NCBI GenBank assembly: GCA_026399075.1
Contig: JAPLRR010000079.1
Location: 1 to 64,000, forward strand
Direction: 5' to 3'
Length of the DNA: 64,000 nt
Source: Methylococcales bacterium
GTDB lineage: Bacteria; Pseudomonadota; Gammaproteobacteria; Methylococcales; Methylomonadaceae
The translations under genes were made by a program, and so were the position numbers. Shown piece after piece: positions 16,969 through 25,747 of the stretch. The stretch's first letter is position 1, and the number at the start of each line of letters is the position of its first letter. The notes below the pieces were generated by a model. It was given only the letters and a program-made list of their open reading frames with translations, ran no database searches and was not told the DNA's origin.

Positions 16969-17998
16969 AGATTTTTTCTACCGCGTTATTAGGGAGAATG
17001 GATGGCTCTAGGTTGCTACGGATTTGTCGCGAAAAATCTGCTGACAAGCCGACAGTGTGTGCCATACGGTTAATATAAGCTTGCTTTTGCAATGTTTCAA
17101 ATGGAATGTGGCTGGCAAATGCGTTTGCTTCATAAAGATACTCAGGTAAATAACCGCTCAGCAAAATTTTCCACGAAAACGGTAAATGCCCGGGGTTGAC
17201 CCGCGTATTAAACCAAATGGCGGTGGTGCAATTGTCCAATAAAGTGTTATAAAACGCCGGCTTTTCATGTAGTCCGTTAATTTCTTTAATATATTCCATA
17301 AACAAGCGATGCAGGTTAGCTTTGGGCGGATGTAGCTGGTAAAGATAAACGTCCTCAACCGGATCCTTACGGTAATTGGTGCGCAAGCGGATGACATCCC
17401 GTTCGTCCGCTACGATATAAGTGAGTTCGTATTGCCTAAAAAACCCCTTAATCGTCGAATAACCCTCACCAAGCTCTTTACGGGCTTCTATGGAGACCGC
17501 CAGATAGCCTTGGTCGCCAAAATTAAAACTTACAATAGTATGGGCAATGGCCGGCCCCATCCAATAAATGGCGAACAAGTCCAAGCCTTCTAGCTTATTC
17601 ACATCAAATTTTTTGCTGTAGTAGGCGGGTGAAAAATCAACTTCGGTGCGGTAATCAACATTGCGGATGTTATGCACGGTGACGGCATCCCCTTCGACAA
17701 TAGCATAAGGCAATTTTGCCAAATCAGCTTGCCATTGCCGATCATTTAAGGGTTTAACAGCAAACCACCAGCCAACCAGCACCACAACAAATAACACGGC
17801 ATAGCTGAGTAAGAAACTACTGCGCCATCGGACAAAGCCTAGGCTGACCAAAGTCATTAGGCCAAAAATACCGAATAAGGTAGCCCCGCACGTTTGTAAA
17901 AGACTGCCGTGGGAATCGCCGAAGTAAATTGCCAACACTGACCAAGTGGTAGTTCCAACCAGCAGGAATGCCAACAATGACCAACTGATAAACCTCAA
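16961..17998 (-). CDS. DUF4105 (Lnb N-terminal-like) membrane protein
   Basis: This 345-residue protein has three N-terminal membrane helices (residues about 5-100). The periplasmic domain matches DUF4105: AHTIVSFNFGDQGYLAVSIEARKE, YELTYIVADERDVIRLRTNYR, then VYLYQL and FYNTLLDNCTTAIWFNTR. The NCTT cysteine is the likely catalytic residue in this papain-like family, whose members include the N-terminal domain of Lnb-type lipoprotein acyltransferases. A TTG start with AGGG upstream is used because no ATG is suitable. It overlaps the lipoprotein hydrolase gene by eight bases, so the two may act on the same lipid or lipoprotein substrate. Confidence 0.82.
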   Translation of the reverse strand: MRFISWSLLAFLLVGTTTWSVLAIYFGDSHGSLLQTCGATLFGIFGLMTLVSLGFVRWRSSFLLSYAVLFVVVLVGWWFAVKPLNDRQWQADLAKLPYAIVEGDAVTVHNIRNVDYRTEVDFSPAYYSKKFDVNKLEGLDLFAIYWMGPAIAHTIVSFNFGDQGYLAVSIEARKELGEGYSTIKGFFRQYELTYIVADERDVIRLRTNYRKDPVEDVYLYQLHPPKANLHRLFMEYIKEINGLHEKPAFYNTLLDNCTTAIWFNTRVNPGHLPFSWKILLSGYLPEYLYEANAFASHIPFETLQKQAYINRMAHTVGLSADFSRQIRSNLEPSILPNNAVEKIYE

Positions 17999-18111
17999 TT
18001 TGAATGCCCTGTTGTATTCACTGTGTGATTATCCGCTTCCCACATACTGATCATCGTTATCTTCATAAGATTTAAAAACAATAACAACATTAAGTTACAA
18101 AGTGCATAGCT

Positions 18112-18203
18112 CCCTCTTCTTTAGGGAGAGGGCTGGGGTGAGGTGTGGTTAATCAAGTAGTTAAATCCCCTCATCCCAGCCTTCTCCCAAAGGGAGAAGG
18201 GGC
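18112..18203. repeat. Palindromic intergenic repeat, GGGAGAAGG family
   Basis: Two near-mirror arms (CTTTAGGGAGAGGGCTGGGG and its approximate complement CCCAGCCTTCTCCCAAAGGG) flank a 20-base A+T-rich centre. Each arm is itself a small hairpin. This is a typical dispersed bacterial palindrome. It occupies most of the 311-base gap between the DUF4105 gene start and the 18310 lipoprotein stop. Confidence 0.7.
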
Positions 18204-18309
18204 TTTTGACTTGTGTAGGAATCTATGTCTTCTGCTAAGGAAGTCAATGCCTGAAAGCAAGGACGGTAGGCCACGCACCGTCCCGTCGCATATCCTAGCC
18301 GTATAACCA

Positions 18310-18951
18310 CTATTTAGTCGGGGCACTAACTTCAATTGAGGCTGCCCGCGTCAAACGCGCTACCACAGTGTCCCCAACTTTGACTTCGTTGAGACGTTTT
18401 ACTTCGGGGCCTGCTATCATTTTAACGGTTTTTCCATCGGGGCCTTTGAGTTTCACTTCCCTGGTTTGGTAGTCGATGGCAACTACACTGGCTGATACCT
18501 CAACGGCTTTAACTGCCGCAAATCCGGGCTTGCTGCCCAAAGGTGCCCGTCCGGCTGCGATGGCACCATCCGCAGAAGGCACATCCGCTGCGCTAACAAA
18601 CAACTCGACGGTTTCAAGGAATGAGGTGGTGACTATGTCGCCAACACGAATTTGGGCAAAATTACGGACTTCAGGCCCGCATTTCACTTCTGACTCTTTA
18701 CCGTCGGGCTGTGTTAAAGTGACCACCCGGTCTTTTTTATTGATGGCCTTTACGGTTGCCGTTACGACGACCAGCTCACCTTCAAGCCTTCCGGGTTTGT
18801 CAGTGGCAGGTGTTGTTGCGACCATGGCTTGGCTGGTCATTGCCGAAGCGTCAGCTTGGTCTTTGCTGCCCGTGCTTGAGCAAGCCACTAACAGCGAAGC
18901 GGTGACTAAACCGGTAAGGCTAAGGGCGAGAAACTGTTTTTTATCGTTCAT
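18310..18951 (-). CDS. Lipoprotein with an internally duplicated domain
   Basis: This 213-residue product has a lipobox (LLVAC) and an Ala/Ser/Thr-rich linker. Two similar copies of about 65 residues follow. Copy A (about 57-122) has VKAINKKDRVVTLTQPDGKE, GPEVRNF and RVGDIVTTSF; copy B (about 146-211) has VVAIDYQTREVKLKGPDGKT, GPEVKRL and KVGDTVVARL. The shared pattern RxVxLxxPDGK...GPEV...VGDxV suggests a small beta-barrel of OB or SH3 type. AAGGAT precedes the start. The function is unknown. The gene is bracketed by two different palindromic repeat elements. Confidence 0.75.
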   Translation of the reverse strand: MNDKKQFLALSLTGLVTASLLVACSSTGSKDQADASAMTSQAMVATTPATDKPGRLEGELVVVTATVKAINKKDRVVTLTQPDGKESEVKCGPEVRNFAQIRVGDIVTTSFLETVELFVSAADVPSADGAIAAGRAPLGSKPGFAAVKAVEVSASVVAIDYQTREVKLKGPDGKTVKMIAGPEVKRLNEVKVGDTVVARLTRAASIEVSAPTK

Positions 18952-18999
18952 AAGTAATCCTTATTGGGTTGGTTGATTTGTTGTTGTGTAAGTATTCAG

Positions 19000-19080
19000 T
19001 CCCCCTCTTTGGAAAAGTCGGGATAGGGGAGATTTTATTAGATAAATCCCCCTTAGTCCCCCTTTTTCAAAGGGGGAGAG
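19000..19080. repeat. Palindromic intergenic repeat, CCCCCTTTTTCAAAGGGGG family
   Basis: CCCCCTCTTTGGAAAAG and AGGGGAGA on the left mirror AATCCCCCTTAGTCCCC and CTTTTTCAAAGGGGGAG on the right. It is a dispersed palindrome of a kind common in many bacterial genomes, in the gap between arylsulfatase 1 and the 18310 lipoprotein gene. It could also slow or end transcription. Confidence 0.65.
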
Positions 19081-19156
19081 TTTGCGAGGGGGCAAAATAC
19101 TTACGTTGTTGTTAGTTTATTGACTGGGTTGCGATTGGCATAACCCAGCCAAGTGA

Positions 19157-21520
19157 CTATTTTTTCGCTGGCACATTCTCAATCGTCACTTTTTGAACCT
19201 TGCCAGTGAATTTATTGTCGCCTTCTTTGTAATCTTCTGATACTGGGGTTTCGTGGTCAGCTCCTACGTTAATACCTTCATCCATTGACTGCAAATAGGG
19301 ATGAGTTCTTGGAATTTTACCCTCGACTATTTTCTCGCCATTGACGAACAATACGGCTGTACCTCCTGCCCCCGCTTTGGCTTCATCGATAGTGAACTCG
19401 TATTTAACGATATGGTGTCCAGCAGCCAAGGGCTTGGTCGCGGCGATATTGCTCCGCTCCAGTCCCAAGTAGTTATATTCATGGTGGACAATGCCATCCT
19501 TCATATACAGCGACCAACCACCAAAACGCCCCCCTTGTGAAATAACTACGCCATTGTTTGTTTCATTGGCTAAATCAATGTCGGCAGTGACCGTGTAAGA
19601 ATGGTTTTTGGTATTAATCGACGCACCTTCTGAGACATCCATGCCATCATAAAGCGTTAATGCGGTGCGTTTACCCATCAAATCGGGCCTACCTGCTATT
19701 TCTGGGTTAAGACGTTCGAGAGAGCGGTCATCAATCGGCAATACGTTATATTTAACGGCTTCTTTCAAAAACACTTTTTGTAATTCTTGCAACTTTTTGG
19801 GGTTTGTTGCTGCCAAGTCATTGGCTTCGCTAAAGTCTTCGTCTACATGGAATAATTGCCAGACATCTTTATCTAAGGTCGTGCGGGGTTTAAACTCCCA
19901 TGCAGCCCTATGGACAGTTCGTGCTACCCAGCCATCTTGATAAATGGCACGATTGCCCGTCATTTCAAAATATTGGGTGGTGTGTTTAGTTGGACTCTTT
20001 GCATTATCAAATGAATACAATAGACTCTTGCCTTCAATTGGCCGTTGGACTATGCCATTGACTACTTTAGGCGCAGGTATTTTCACGGCTTCGTAAACGG
20101 TAGGTGCAATGTCTATTACGTGGGTAAATTGGCTGCGTATTTCGTTTTTCGCTTGGATGCCTTTGGGCCAATGCACCACCACACCGTTGCGTGTCCCCCC
20201 AAAATCTGAGGCAACTTGTTTGGTATAAGAAAAAGGCGCGTCACCTGCCACCGCCCAGCCAGCGGCATAATGGGGATAGGTATATGGGCCGCCCCATTGA
20301 TCCCTGTTTTTATAAATATCATCAAAATTTTCAAGAACGCCGTTTAATGCGGCAGTTTCATTAAACACACCCGACATATTACCTTCGGCACTGGAACCAT
20401 TGTCGCCGACAATATAAAAAACCAGCGTGTTATCCAGCACATCCATGGTTTTTAGGGCATCCAACAACCTGCCCACTTCGTGGTCGGTAAATTCAGCAAA
20501 GCCCGCAAATACTTCATATTGATGCGCATACAATTCTTTTTCTTTAGCGGATAAAGATTCCCAGTCTTTGATGGCTTCGGGTTTAGGTGCGAGCTTTGTG
20601 CCTTTAGGGACGATGCCCATTTCAATTTGCTTTGCCAGCGTTTGTTCCCGCAGTTTGTCCCAACCCATAGCAAATTGGCCTTTATACTTTTCTATCCACT
20701 CTTTAGGGGCATGATGTGGGGCATGGGTTGCACCCGTGGCAAAATAAGTAAAGAATGGTTTGTCAGGGGTTAAGGTATGTTGAGCCTGAATCCAGCTAAT
20801 CGCCTGATTCGTCATATCCGTGGTGAAGTGATAATTAGGCGTTCTAGGTGTTTCAATTCGGGTTACCCCGTCATAAATTGTTGGCGACCACTGATTTGTT
20901 TCACCACCGATGAAACCATAGAATTTATCAAAGCCGGAATGCGTAGGCCAACGGTCATACCCGCCTGATACCGATACCTCCCAAGGAGGTGTTTCATGAT
21001 ACTTACCAAACGCTGCTGTACTGTAACCATTTTGGCGCAGCACTTCTGCCATCGGGGTAATCGTTTGCGGACGAACCCCGGTGTTACCCGGAAAGCTAGT
21101 GGCAACTTCAGCGATACCGCCCATGTTATTACTATGATGGTTATAACCAGTCAGCAAAGCAGTCCGGGTGGGCGAACATAAGGCTGTGGTATTGAAGTTA
21201 TTATAACGTAAGCCTTCACTGGCCAATTTGTCGAGTACAGGTTCTTTAACCGGGCCACCAAATGCACTCGAAACCCCAAAGCCTTGGTCATCAATTAAAA
21301 TCACCAACACATTGGGTGCACCTGCGGGGGCTTTTACCTGAAACCGGGGCGGCGCTTTGGCATTGCGGGCATCCAGTATGGTAATGGGTTTGTTGATAGG
21401 TTCGGGAATTGGAAGAACGGTACGGTTTAGCTTTGCATCCGCGACTGGCGCGGCGGCCAATGGGATTATACCTGCACCCAGTGTTAAGCTGAGCGTGGCA
21501 AGCAAGGTTTTAGTTTTCAT
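19157..21520 (-). CDS. Exported arylsulfatase (type I, Cys-type FGly site)
   Basis: This 787-residue sulfatase has a signal peptide (cut near PLAAAPVAD). The catalytic region has the metal ligands D77-D78 in VLVILIDDQG. The formylglycine motif CSPTRTALLTG places the Cys to be oxidised at C115, and FGKYHE follows. YIVGDNGSS provides the C-terminal metal-binding segment. The last 150 residues form a beta-sandwich-like domain (VISQGGRFGGWSLYMKDG). The enzyme removes sulfate from organic sulfate esters in the periplasm; the substrate is not predictable. Activity requires a sulfatase-modifying enzyme, not present in this window. It is one of two sulfatases here and groups with the large arylsulfatase A-like family. 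Confidence 0.93.
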   Translation of the reverse strand: MKTKTLLATLSLTLGAGIIPLAAAPVADAKLNRTVLPIPEPINKPITILDARNAKAPPRFQVKAPAGAPNVLVILIDDQGFGVSSAFGGPVKEPVLDKLASEGLRYNNFNTTALCSPTRTALLTGYNHHSNNMGGIAEVATSFPGNTGVRPQTITPMAEVLRQNGYSTAAFGKYHETPPWEVSVSGGYDRWPTHSGFDKFYGFIGGETNQWSPTIYDGVTRIETPRTPNYHFTTDMTNQAISWIQAQHTLTPDKPFFTYFATGATHAPHHAPKEWIEKYKGQFAMGWDKLREQTLAKQIEMGIVPKGTKLAPKPEAIKDWESLSAKEKELYAHQYEVFAGFAEFTDHEVGRLLDALKTMDVLDNTLVFYIVGDNGSSAEGNMSGVFNETAALNGVLENFDDIYKNRDQWGGPYTYPHYAAGWAVAGDAPFSYTKQVASDFGGTRNGVVVHWPKGIQAKNEIRSQFTHVIDIAPTVYEAVKIPAPKVVNGIVQRPIEGKSLLYSFDNAKSPTKHTTQYFEMTGNRAIYQDGWVARTVHRAAWEFKPRTTLDKDVWQLFHVDEDFSEANDLAATNPKKLQELQKVFLKEAVKYNVLPIDDRSLERLNPEIAGRPDLMGKRTALTLYDGMDVSEGASINTKNHSYTVTADIDLANETNNGVVISQGGRFGGWSLYMKDGIVHHEYNYLGLERSNIAATKPLAAGHHIVKYEFTIDEAKAGAGGTAVLFVNGEKIVEGKIPRTHPYLQSMDEGINVGADHETPVSEDYKEGDNKFTGKVQKVTIENVPAKK

Positions 21521-21625
21521 GGTTTTCCTTGTTGTGTTGGTTGATTACTTCGTTTGACCGGAATCATATAGTGTACGCGTATATTTTTGTATGACAGCCG
21601 CGTTAAAAGAGGCTTATTTACGCCA

Positions 21626-24604
21626 CTAATCACGCTTTAATTTACTAGGCTTGTTAACTTGTTTAGTTTCCATCGGTGACGCGGTGAGTTTTTGATACAG
21701 CCCAAACAAAAACGCCACCCGCGCCGCGTCGTCTTTTGTTCCCTTATAACCATAAGCCGCATCAATGGCTTTGTCTAGGGCATTATGGGCTTTAAGTAAA
21801 CCAGCGGGCATATTCCCTGCGGCGTATAGGCTGGCGAGTGAGTATTTTTGCCCTTGCTGGGTGCACAGTTCTTCTTCGGCGGTTCGTGCGTTTAAAATCT
21901 GTTGTGCGCCGGTTTCAATTTTGGCATACAAACCAAGGTTTGAACTCCCTGAACTGGAAGACAAACCTTGGTGTGTACAACCTGCTATGTCGGGGAACGG
22001 GAAGTTGTTGTAAACGATGGTGTTTGAATAGCTGTAATCGCTTTTTAGTCGTCCCGCTACCGTTCGCATCCATGCGTTGTGCATATGGCTGGTAAGTATG
22101 CCAAAATGCAATAAACTGGCATTGGCAATAAAAAATAATTTATCGCCACAAATGACATTAGCATCCAAATATCCAATGGGTATGTAAAAGCGATTTTCTG
22201 AGGAAACTTTAGGTATTGCTAAATAAGGTTGGTCAGTTTGGCGGATTTCACCAAACAAATACGGTGTTTCGGCTAATTTTTGCGTGGCTTCACGGTTACT
22301 TTTTAAACGATTTTTTTTGACTAAAGCAAGGCGCTTTTTAATTTCAGGCGAGTTAATACGGTCATTTGAGGAGCTATCTTTTAGCCATAAACAATAACGT
22401 GGAATGTTGTTAATAAATTCATTGCCCATCAAAAATGGGCGTATGTATTTAGCGGCAATCGGATCATTTTTACGAATAGTGTCGGCTTCTTCTTGTGACA
22501 ACAGTAAATGTCCACCATCGTTGGGCATATTGCCGAAAACCATTTCAGGCACATTAGGATTTAATGGCTTACGGCGTTTTTCAACCAACACGGTGGGTGC
22601 GTCCACCAGATAGGGATTAATTTGCGTGGCTTTGATTTCAGTCGGTTCACCTTTGATGTTGTCGCCATAATCAAACAAGCGGCAATTTATGTAGGTCGGG
22701 TTAGGCGTTAGCCGTAACCCGACATTTTCCGCTGTGTGTCGGGTTACGCTATCGCTAACTTCGGTATTTATTGGCGTATATTCACAATGAAACCCCATAA
22801 TCACACAATGCACCGCCGCTACACCCCGCCCTTCGTTATTCCATTGAAAAGTCCGATGGGCAAAATGTAGTTTGATGTTGAACTTTAGCAATCCCGTCCA
22901 CAAAATCGCAACTTGTTCGCCTTGCGTTAAGCTGTTGGTGGACACAAACGCGACAGGAATAGACAGGTTGGCTTGAATATACTGCGCCGCTTTAATATGC
23001 CACGCGGCGACTAAATCCAACACGCCTGCGCCATTCATGCCTTGAAAAACCAAGGCTAAATCCGATTTTTGTTCAACCGTTTGGTATTGCCTACCCACAA
23101 ACGGCGGATTCCCCATAATAAAACTGCACTCGCCAGGTTCAATCACGTTTTCCCAATCCAGCCGCAAGGCATTGGCACAGACGATATTGGCTTTTTTCAC
23201 TAAGGGAATGCGGTGGTAATACGTGCCTAATACCTTGACGCGCAAATTCATTTGATGGTCAACCAGCCATAAGGCCAGCGTGGCAATTTGTACCGCGCTT
23301 TCGTCTATATCTATGCCATGAAATTGATGCACATTGCATAAAATTAGCGTATCAACATCCAGTTGCGCGACTTGACTATCACCAAATTGGGCGTTAATGA
23401 CAGCCAGTTCCAGCAAGCGCAATTCCCGATAAGCAATAATTAAAAAATTACCGCAGCCACAGGCAGGGTCAAAAAAATTTAAACGGGCGAGTTTTTGATG
23501 AAAGGCGGCGAGTTTGGTCTTACTGGTTTTGCATTTGGCAAATTCGGCATGCAAGCCATCCATAAACAAGGGGTTGATGGTTTTTAAAATATTTTCTTCA
23601 GAGGTGTAATGTGCGCCAAACTCGCGGCGTTTTTTGGTTTTAGCATGGGCGGCTTCATCGTCAAAGTGCATAATCGCTTGAAACAATGAGCCGAAAATCG
23701 CGGGGCTGATTTCGCTCCAATCCAGTTTGGCACATTCAATCAATATGGCGCGTGAGCTTTCATCAAATTGGCAATGTGACAATGTGCCTTCAAACAACGC
23801 GCCATTGATATAAGGGAATTTGTTGAGATGTTCAGACAAGTTATTGAGGCGTTTTTGCCCGTTATAATGCGGGTGATAGGCCAAATAATCGGGGTCTGGT
23901 TTATTGAGGGTATCGAATAAGCCAGATAAGGCACCATGTAAGTCTGAGCCATCGGCTTTGGTATGGTTGTGCAGATAATCCAAAAATGAACCGTTTTCAC
24001 CAAATAGCCCGGTGTCTTCGGCAAATAAGCAAAACAATAAACGCACTAAATAGGTTTCTAAATCTTTGCCGTTATAGCCCGTGGCTTTAATGACATCATG
24101 CAAATCCGCCATTTTTTCAGCAGCGAGTTTGTTGATACGTTCTTGCTTTTCAATGGCGAGTTTTTCATATCCTGCCAGAAATAAAAACGGCTCTATGTTT
24201 TGTGGCAAATCAGCGAGTTTTATTTCAATACGCGGTTCACCTGTGACGCGATTGTATAAATGCAGGTTAGCAAAATCACTGACCAGCACGTAATCAGGCT
24301 GATGGCTGGCTTTGATTAAGCCAATGTAGCCCGTCGCTTGTTGGTAAGCTTCATCTAAATTTTTGCCTGCGGATTTCATTTCGATTAACAAAATACCTGT
24401 TATTAAGCCGTCTATCCATAAAGTGGATTTGTTGGCTTTCACCGGATATTGCCATTCAATGCGCTGTGAGGTCACCCCAAAAATGGCGTAAAACTCACGC
24501 ATAAAATCTTGGTCATGTTGCTTTTCAGCCGTGATAAGGGCGAATTTTTTCGCAAATGCGGCTGCGCGGTTGCGGAGGGTGTCGATACTGAGGTTTGTAC
24601 TCAT
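21626..24604 (-). CDS. MmeI-like single-chain restriction-modification enzyme (type IIL)
   Basis: This 992-residue protein combines nuclease and adenine methyltransferase in one chain. The N-terminal nuclease motif is D-X9-EMK (IDGLITGILLIEMK), matching the MmeI catalytic site. A helical linker runs from about 170 to 330. SAM-binding motif I is FFDPACGCGNF, and catalytic motif IV is GNPPF, expected for N6-adenine methylation. The C-terminal part is the target-recognition region. It cuts at a fixed distance from an asymmetric site and protects its own DNA by methylating one strand. The gene stands alone, as expected for this type. A palindromic repeat has inserted in frame at about residues 616-637, between the HCVIMGF and LFDYGDNIKGEP segments. 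Confidence 0.9.
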   Translation of the reverse strand: MSTNLSIDTLRNRAAAFAKKFALITAEKQHDQDFMREFYAIFGVTSQRIEWQYPVKANKSTLWIDGLITGILLIEMKSAGKNLDEAYQQATGYIGLIKASHQPDYVLVSDFANLHLYNRVTGEPRIEIKLADLPQNIEPFLFLAGYEKLAIEKQERINKLAAEKMADLHDVIKATGYNGKDLETYLVRLLFCLFAEDTGLFGENGSFLDYLHNHTKADGSDLHGALSGLFDTLNKPDPDYLAYHPHYNGQKRLNNLSEHLNKFPYINGALFEGTLSHCQFDESSRAILIECAKLDWSEISPAIFGSLFQAIMHFDDEAAHAKTKKRREFGAHYTSEENILKTINPLFMDGLHAEFAKCKTSKTKLAAFHQKLARLNFFDPACGCGNFLIIAYRELRLLELAVINAQFGDSQVAQLDVDTLILCNVHQFHGIDIDESAVQIATLALWLVDHQMNLRVKVLGTYYHRIPLVKKANIVCANALRLDWENVIEPGECSFIMGNPPFVGRQYQTVEQKSDLALVFQGMNGAGVLDLVAAWHIKAAQYIQANLSIPVAFVSTNSLTQGEQVAILWTGLLKFNIKLHFAHRTFQWNNEGRGVAAVHCVIMGFHCEYTPINTEVSDSVTRHTAENVGLRLTPNPTYINCRLFDYGDNIKGEPTEIKATQINPYLVDAPTVLVEKRRKPLNPNVPEMVFGNMPNDGGHLLLSQEEADTIRKNDPIAAKYIRPFLMGNEFINNIPRYCLWLKDSSSNDRINSPEIKKRLALVKKNRLKSNREATQKLAETPYLFGEIRQTDQPYLAIPKVSSENRFYIPIGYLDANVICGDKLFFIANASLLHFGILTSHMHNAWMRTVAGRLKSDYSYSNTIVYNNFPFPDIAGCTHQGLSSSSGSSNLGLYAKIETGAQQILNARTAEEELCTQQGQKYSLASLYAAGNMPAGLLKAHNALDKAIDAAYGYKGTKDDAARVAFLFGLYQKLTASPMETKQVNKPSKLKRD
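22695..22759. repeat. GTCGGGTTA palindromic repeat inside the MmeI-like coding sequence
   Basis: Two hairpins (GTCGGGTTA...TAACCCGAC and GTCGGGTTACGC...) joined by TTTTCCGCTGTG lie wholly within the restriction enzyme gene. The first 30 bases equal the complement of the copy at 24621-24692. The reading frame stays open across it and adds about 22 residues including SVTRHTAENVGL. Confidence 0.8.
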
Positions 24605-24620
24605 GTATTAAGTTTTGTTG

Positions 24621-24692
24621 GTCGGGTTAGCATAGCGTAACCCGACATTTGTGGCTGGTTATTGTCGGGTTACGGCTAACGCCTAACCCGAC
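24621..24692. repeat. GTCGGGTTA palindromic repeat upstream of the MmeI-like gene
   Basis: This 72-base element has two hairpins with GTCGGGTTA/TAACCCGAC stems, joined by TTTGTGGCTGGTTAT. It lies 17 bases upstream of the restriction enzyme start codon and is inverted relative to the copy inside that gene. Its position means it lies in the leader or promoter of the enzyme. Confidence 0.8.
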
Positions 24693-24716
24693 GAGGCTAT
24701 AAAATCAATGTGAAAG

Positions 24717-24731
24717 GTACGCATAGCGTAC
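24717..24731. promoter_or_regulatory. GTACGC-ATA-GCGTAC palindrome
   Basis: A perfect 6+6 palindrome about 110 bases upstream of the MmeI-like start. It could be an operator, or a second small dispersed repeat; it is not followed by a T-run. Confidence 0.3.
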
Positions 24732-24791
24732 GGTAAATTATAAAAGGCGATAACTTGACCGTTCACCTTATAGCTGCGTGTTAACGCTAGA

Positions 24792-25589
24792 TTAGAATGG
24801 TTTAAGCGTGAAAGCAGTCGGGTCGCCAATGACTTCACCGGGCTTGCGGTTGGCGATTTGCACGAACTGTTTGGCCCACATATCCATGATGCCTTTGGCA
24901 GGCCCGTACCAAGTCAGGCGCGTCAAGTCCAATGGGCCTATATCCTGCATATTGCGGTCTGCGAAAGTTGCCACAATCTCGTTAGTCTGCAAATCCCGCA
25001 AACGGCCTTCAAATGCCGCCCGACGTTGGTTGACCATGCCGACAGCAGAACCTGTACCAATTGGGCCTGCCCAGCTGAGTGCATGTAAAACGGGGGTTGA
25101 AGGGTCTATTTCGACTAAGGCAAGTTCCAAACGCAAAGCCGGTTGGTCTGGCTTTGCGGGGGGCTCAATGATTTGGAAGCGTTGGTTAGGGTCTTCTTCG
25201 AAATTTTTCACCACTTGGTCATGGAAGTATTTTGCCAATTCGGCAATATCACTTTGGACATTGCCCATCCAGGTGGCCGAACTCATGTCATGTAGCCAAT
25301 CCATTTTTAGCATGTGCTGGGTGTCAACCGGGGCGACGACCAGTTGCTGATAGCCACTCTTGTCAAAGCCCGGTTTGATCCAAACCCGTTGGAAAGGCAA
25401 ATAAGCGATTTTTACATCCCGTTCTGGATTTGCAATAAACCCGGCATTCGGTGCAGGCTCAACGGCCACTGTCTTTAATTCGTTGCTTTCATCCTGAAAA
25501 ATGGAACAGCCTGATAAGGTAAGGATGGCAGATAACAGCAGCGCTGATTTTTTGGTATGCCTTGGTAATGGGTGTTTATTGATGTTCAT
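24792..25589 (-). CDS. DUF3313 lipoprotein (copy 1)
   Basis: This 265-residue lipoprotein has a lipobox (ILTLSGC). The DUF3313 domain starts after about residue 60: YLPFQRVWIKPGFDKSGYQ, LVVAPVDTQHM, then RLELALVEIDPSTPVLHALSWAGP, AAFEGRLRDLQTNEIVATFADRN and a C-terminal WAKQFVQIANR. GGAG precedes the start. The family is periplasmic with no known reaction. A second, divergent member lies at 29927-30616. It is placed between the restriction enzyme and the pqi operon but on its own transcript by spacing (158 bases to pqiC). Confidence 0.85.
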   Translation of the reverse strand: MNINKHPLPRHTKKSALLLSAILTLSGCSIFQDESNELKTVAVEPAPNAGFIANPERDVKIAYLPFQRVWIKPGFDKSGYQQLVVAPVDTQHMLKMDWLHDMSSATWMGNVQSDIAELAKYFHDQVVKNFEEDPNQRFQIIEPPAKPDQPALRLELALVEIDPSTPVLHALSWAGPIGTGSAVGMVNQRRAAFEGRLRDLQTNEIVATFADRNMQDIGPLDLTRLTWYGPAKGIMDMWAKQFVQIANRKPGEVIGDPTAFTLKPF

Positions 25590-25747
25590 TTATGCTCCAG
25601 TTTAGATTGGCTCTGTTGGCGGTTTGATCGGTTCTTACAATGGGTTACAAACTTATACAGTAACTTCTCATTAGTTATAGGCAATAGCGGCAGACCTGCG
25701 AGGTTTTATAAACCTTGCAGGTCTAGTTGCCTTATATCCAGTAGTGG

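Noticed and set aside
21626-24604. MmeI-like protein as a BREX PglX or type I methylase subunit
   Set aside because: The D-X9-EMK nuclease motif is at the N-terminus of the same chain and there are no brx, hsdR or hsdS genes nearby, which fits type IIL.
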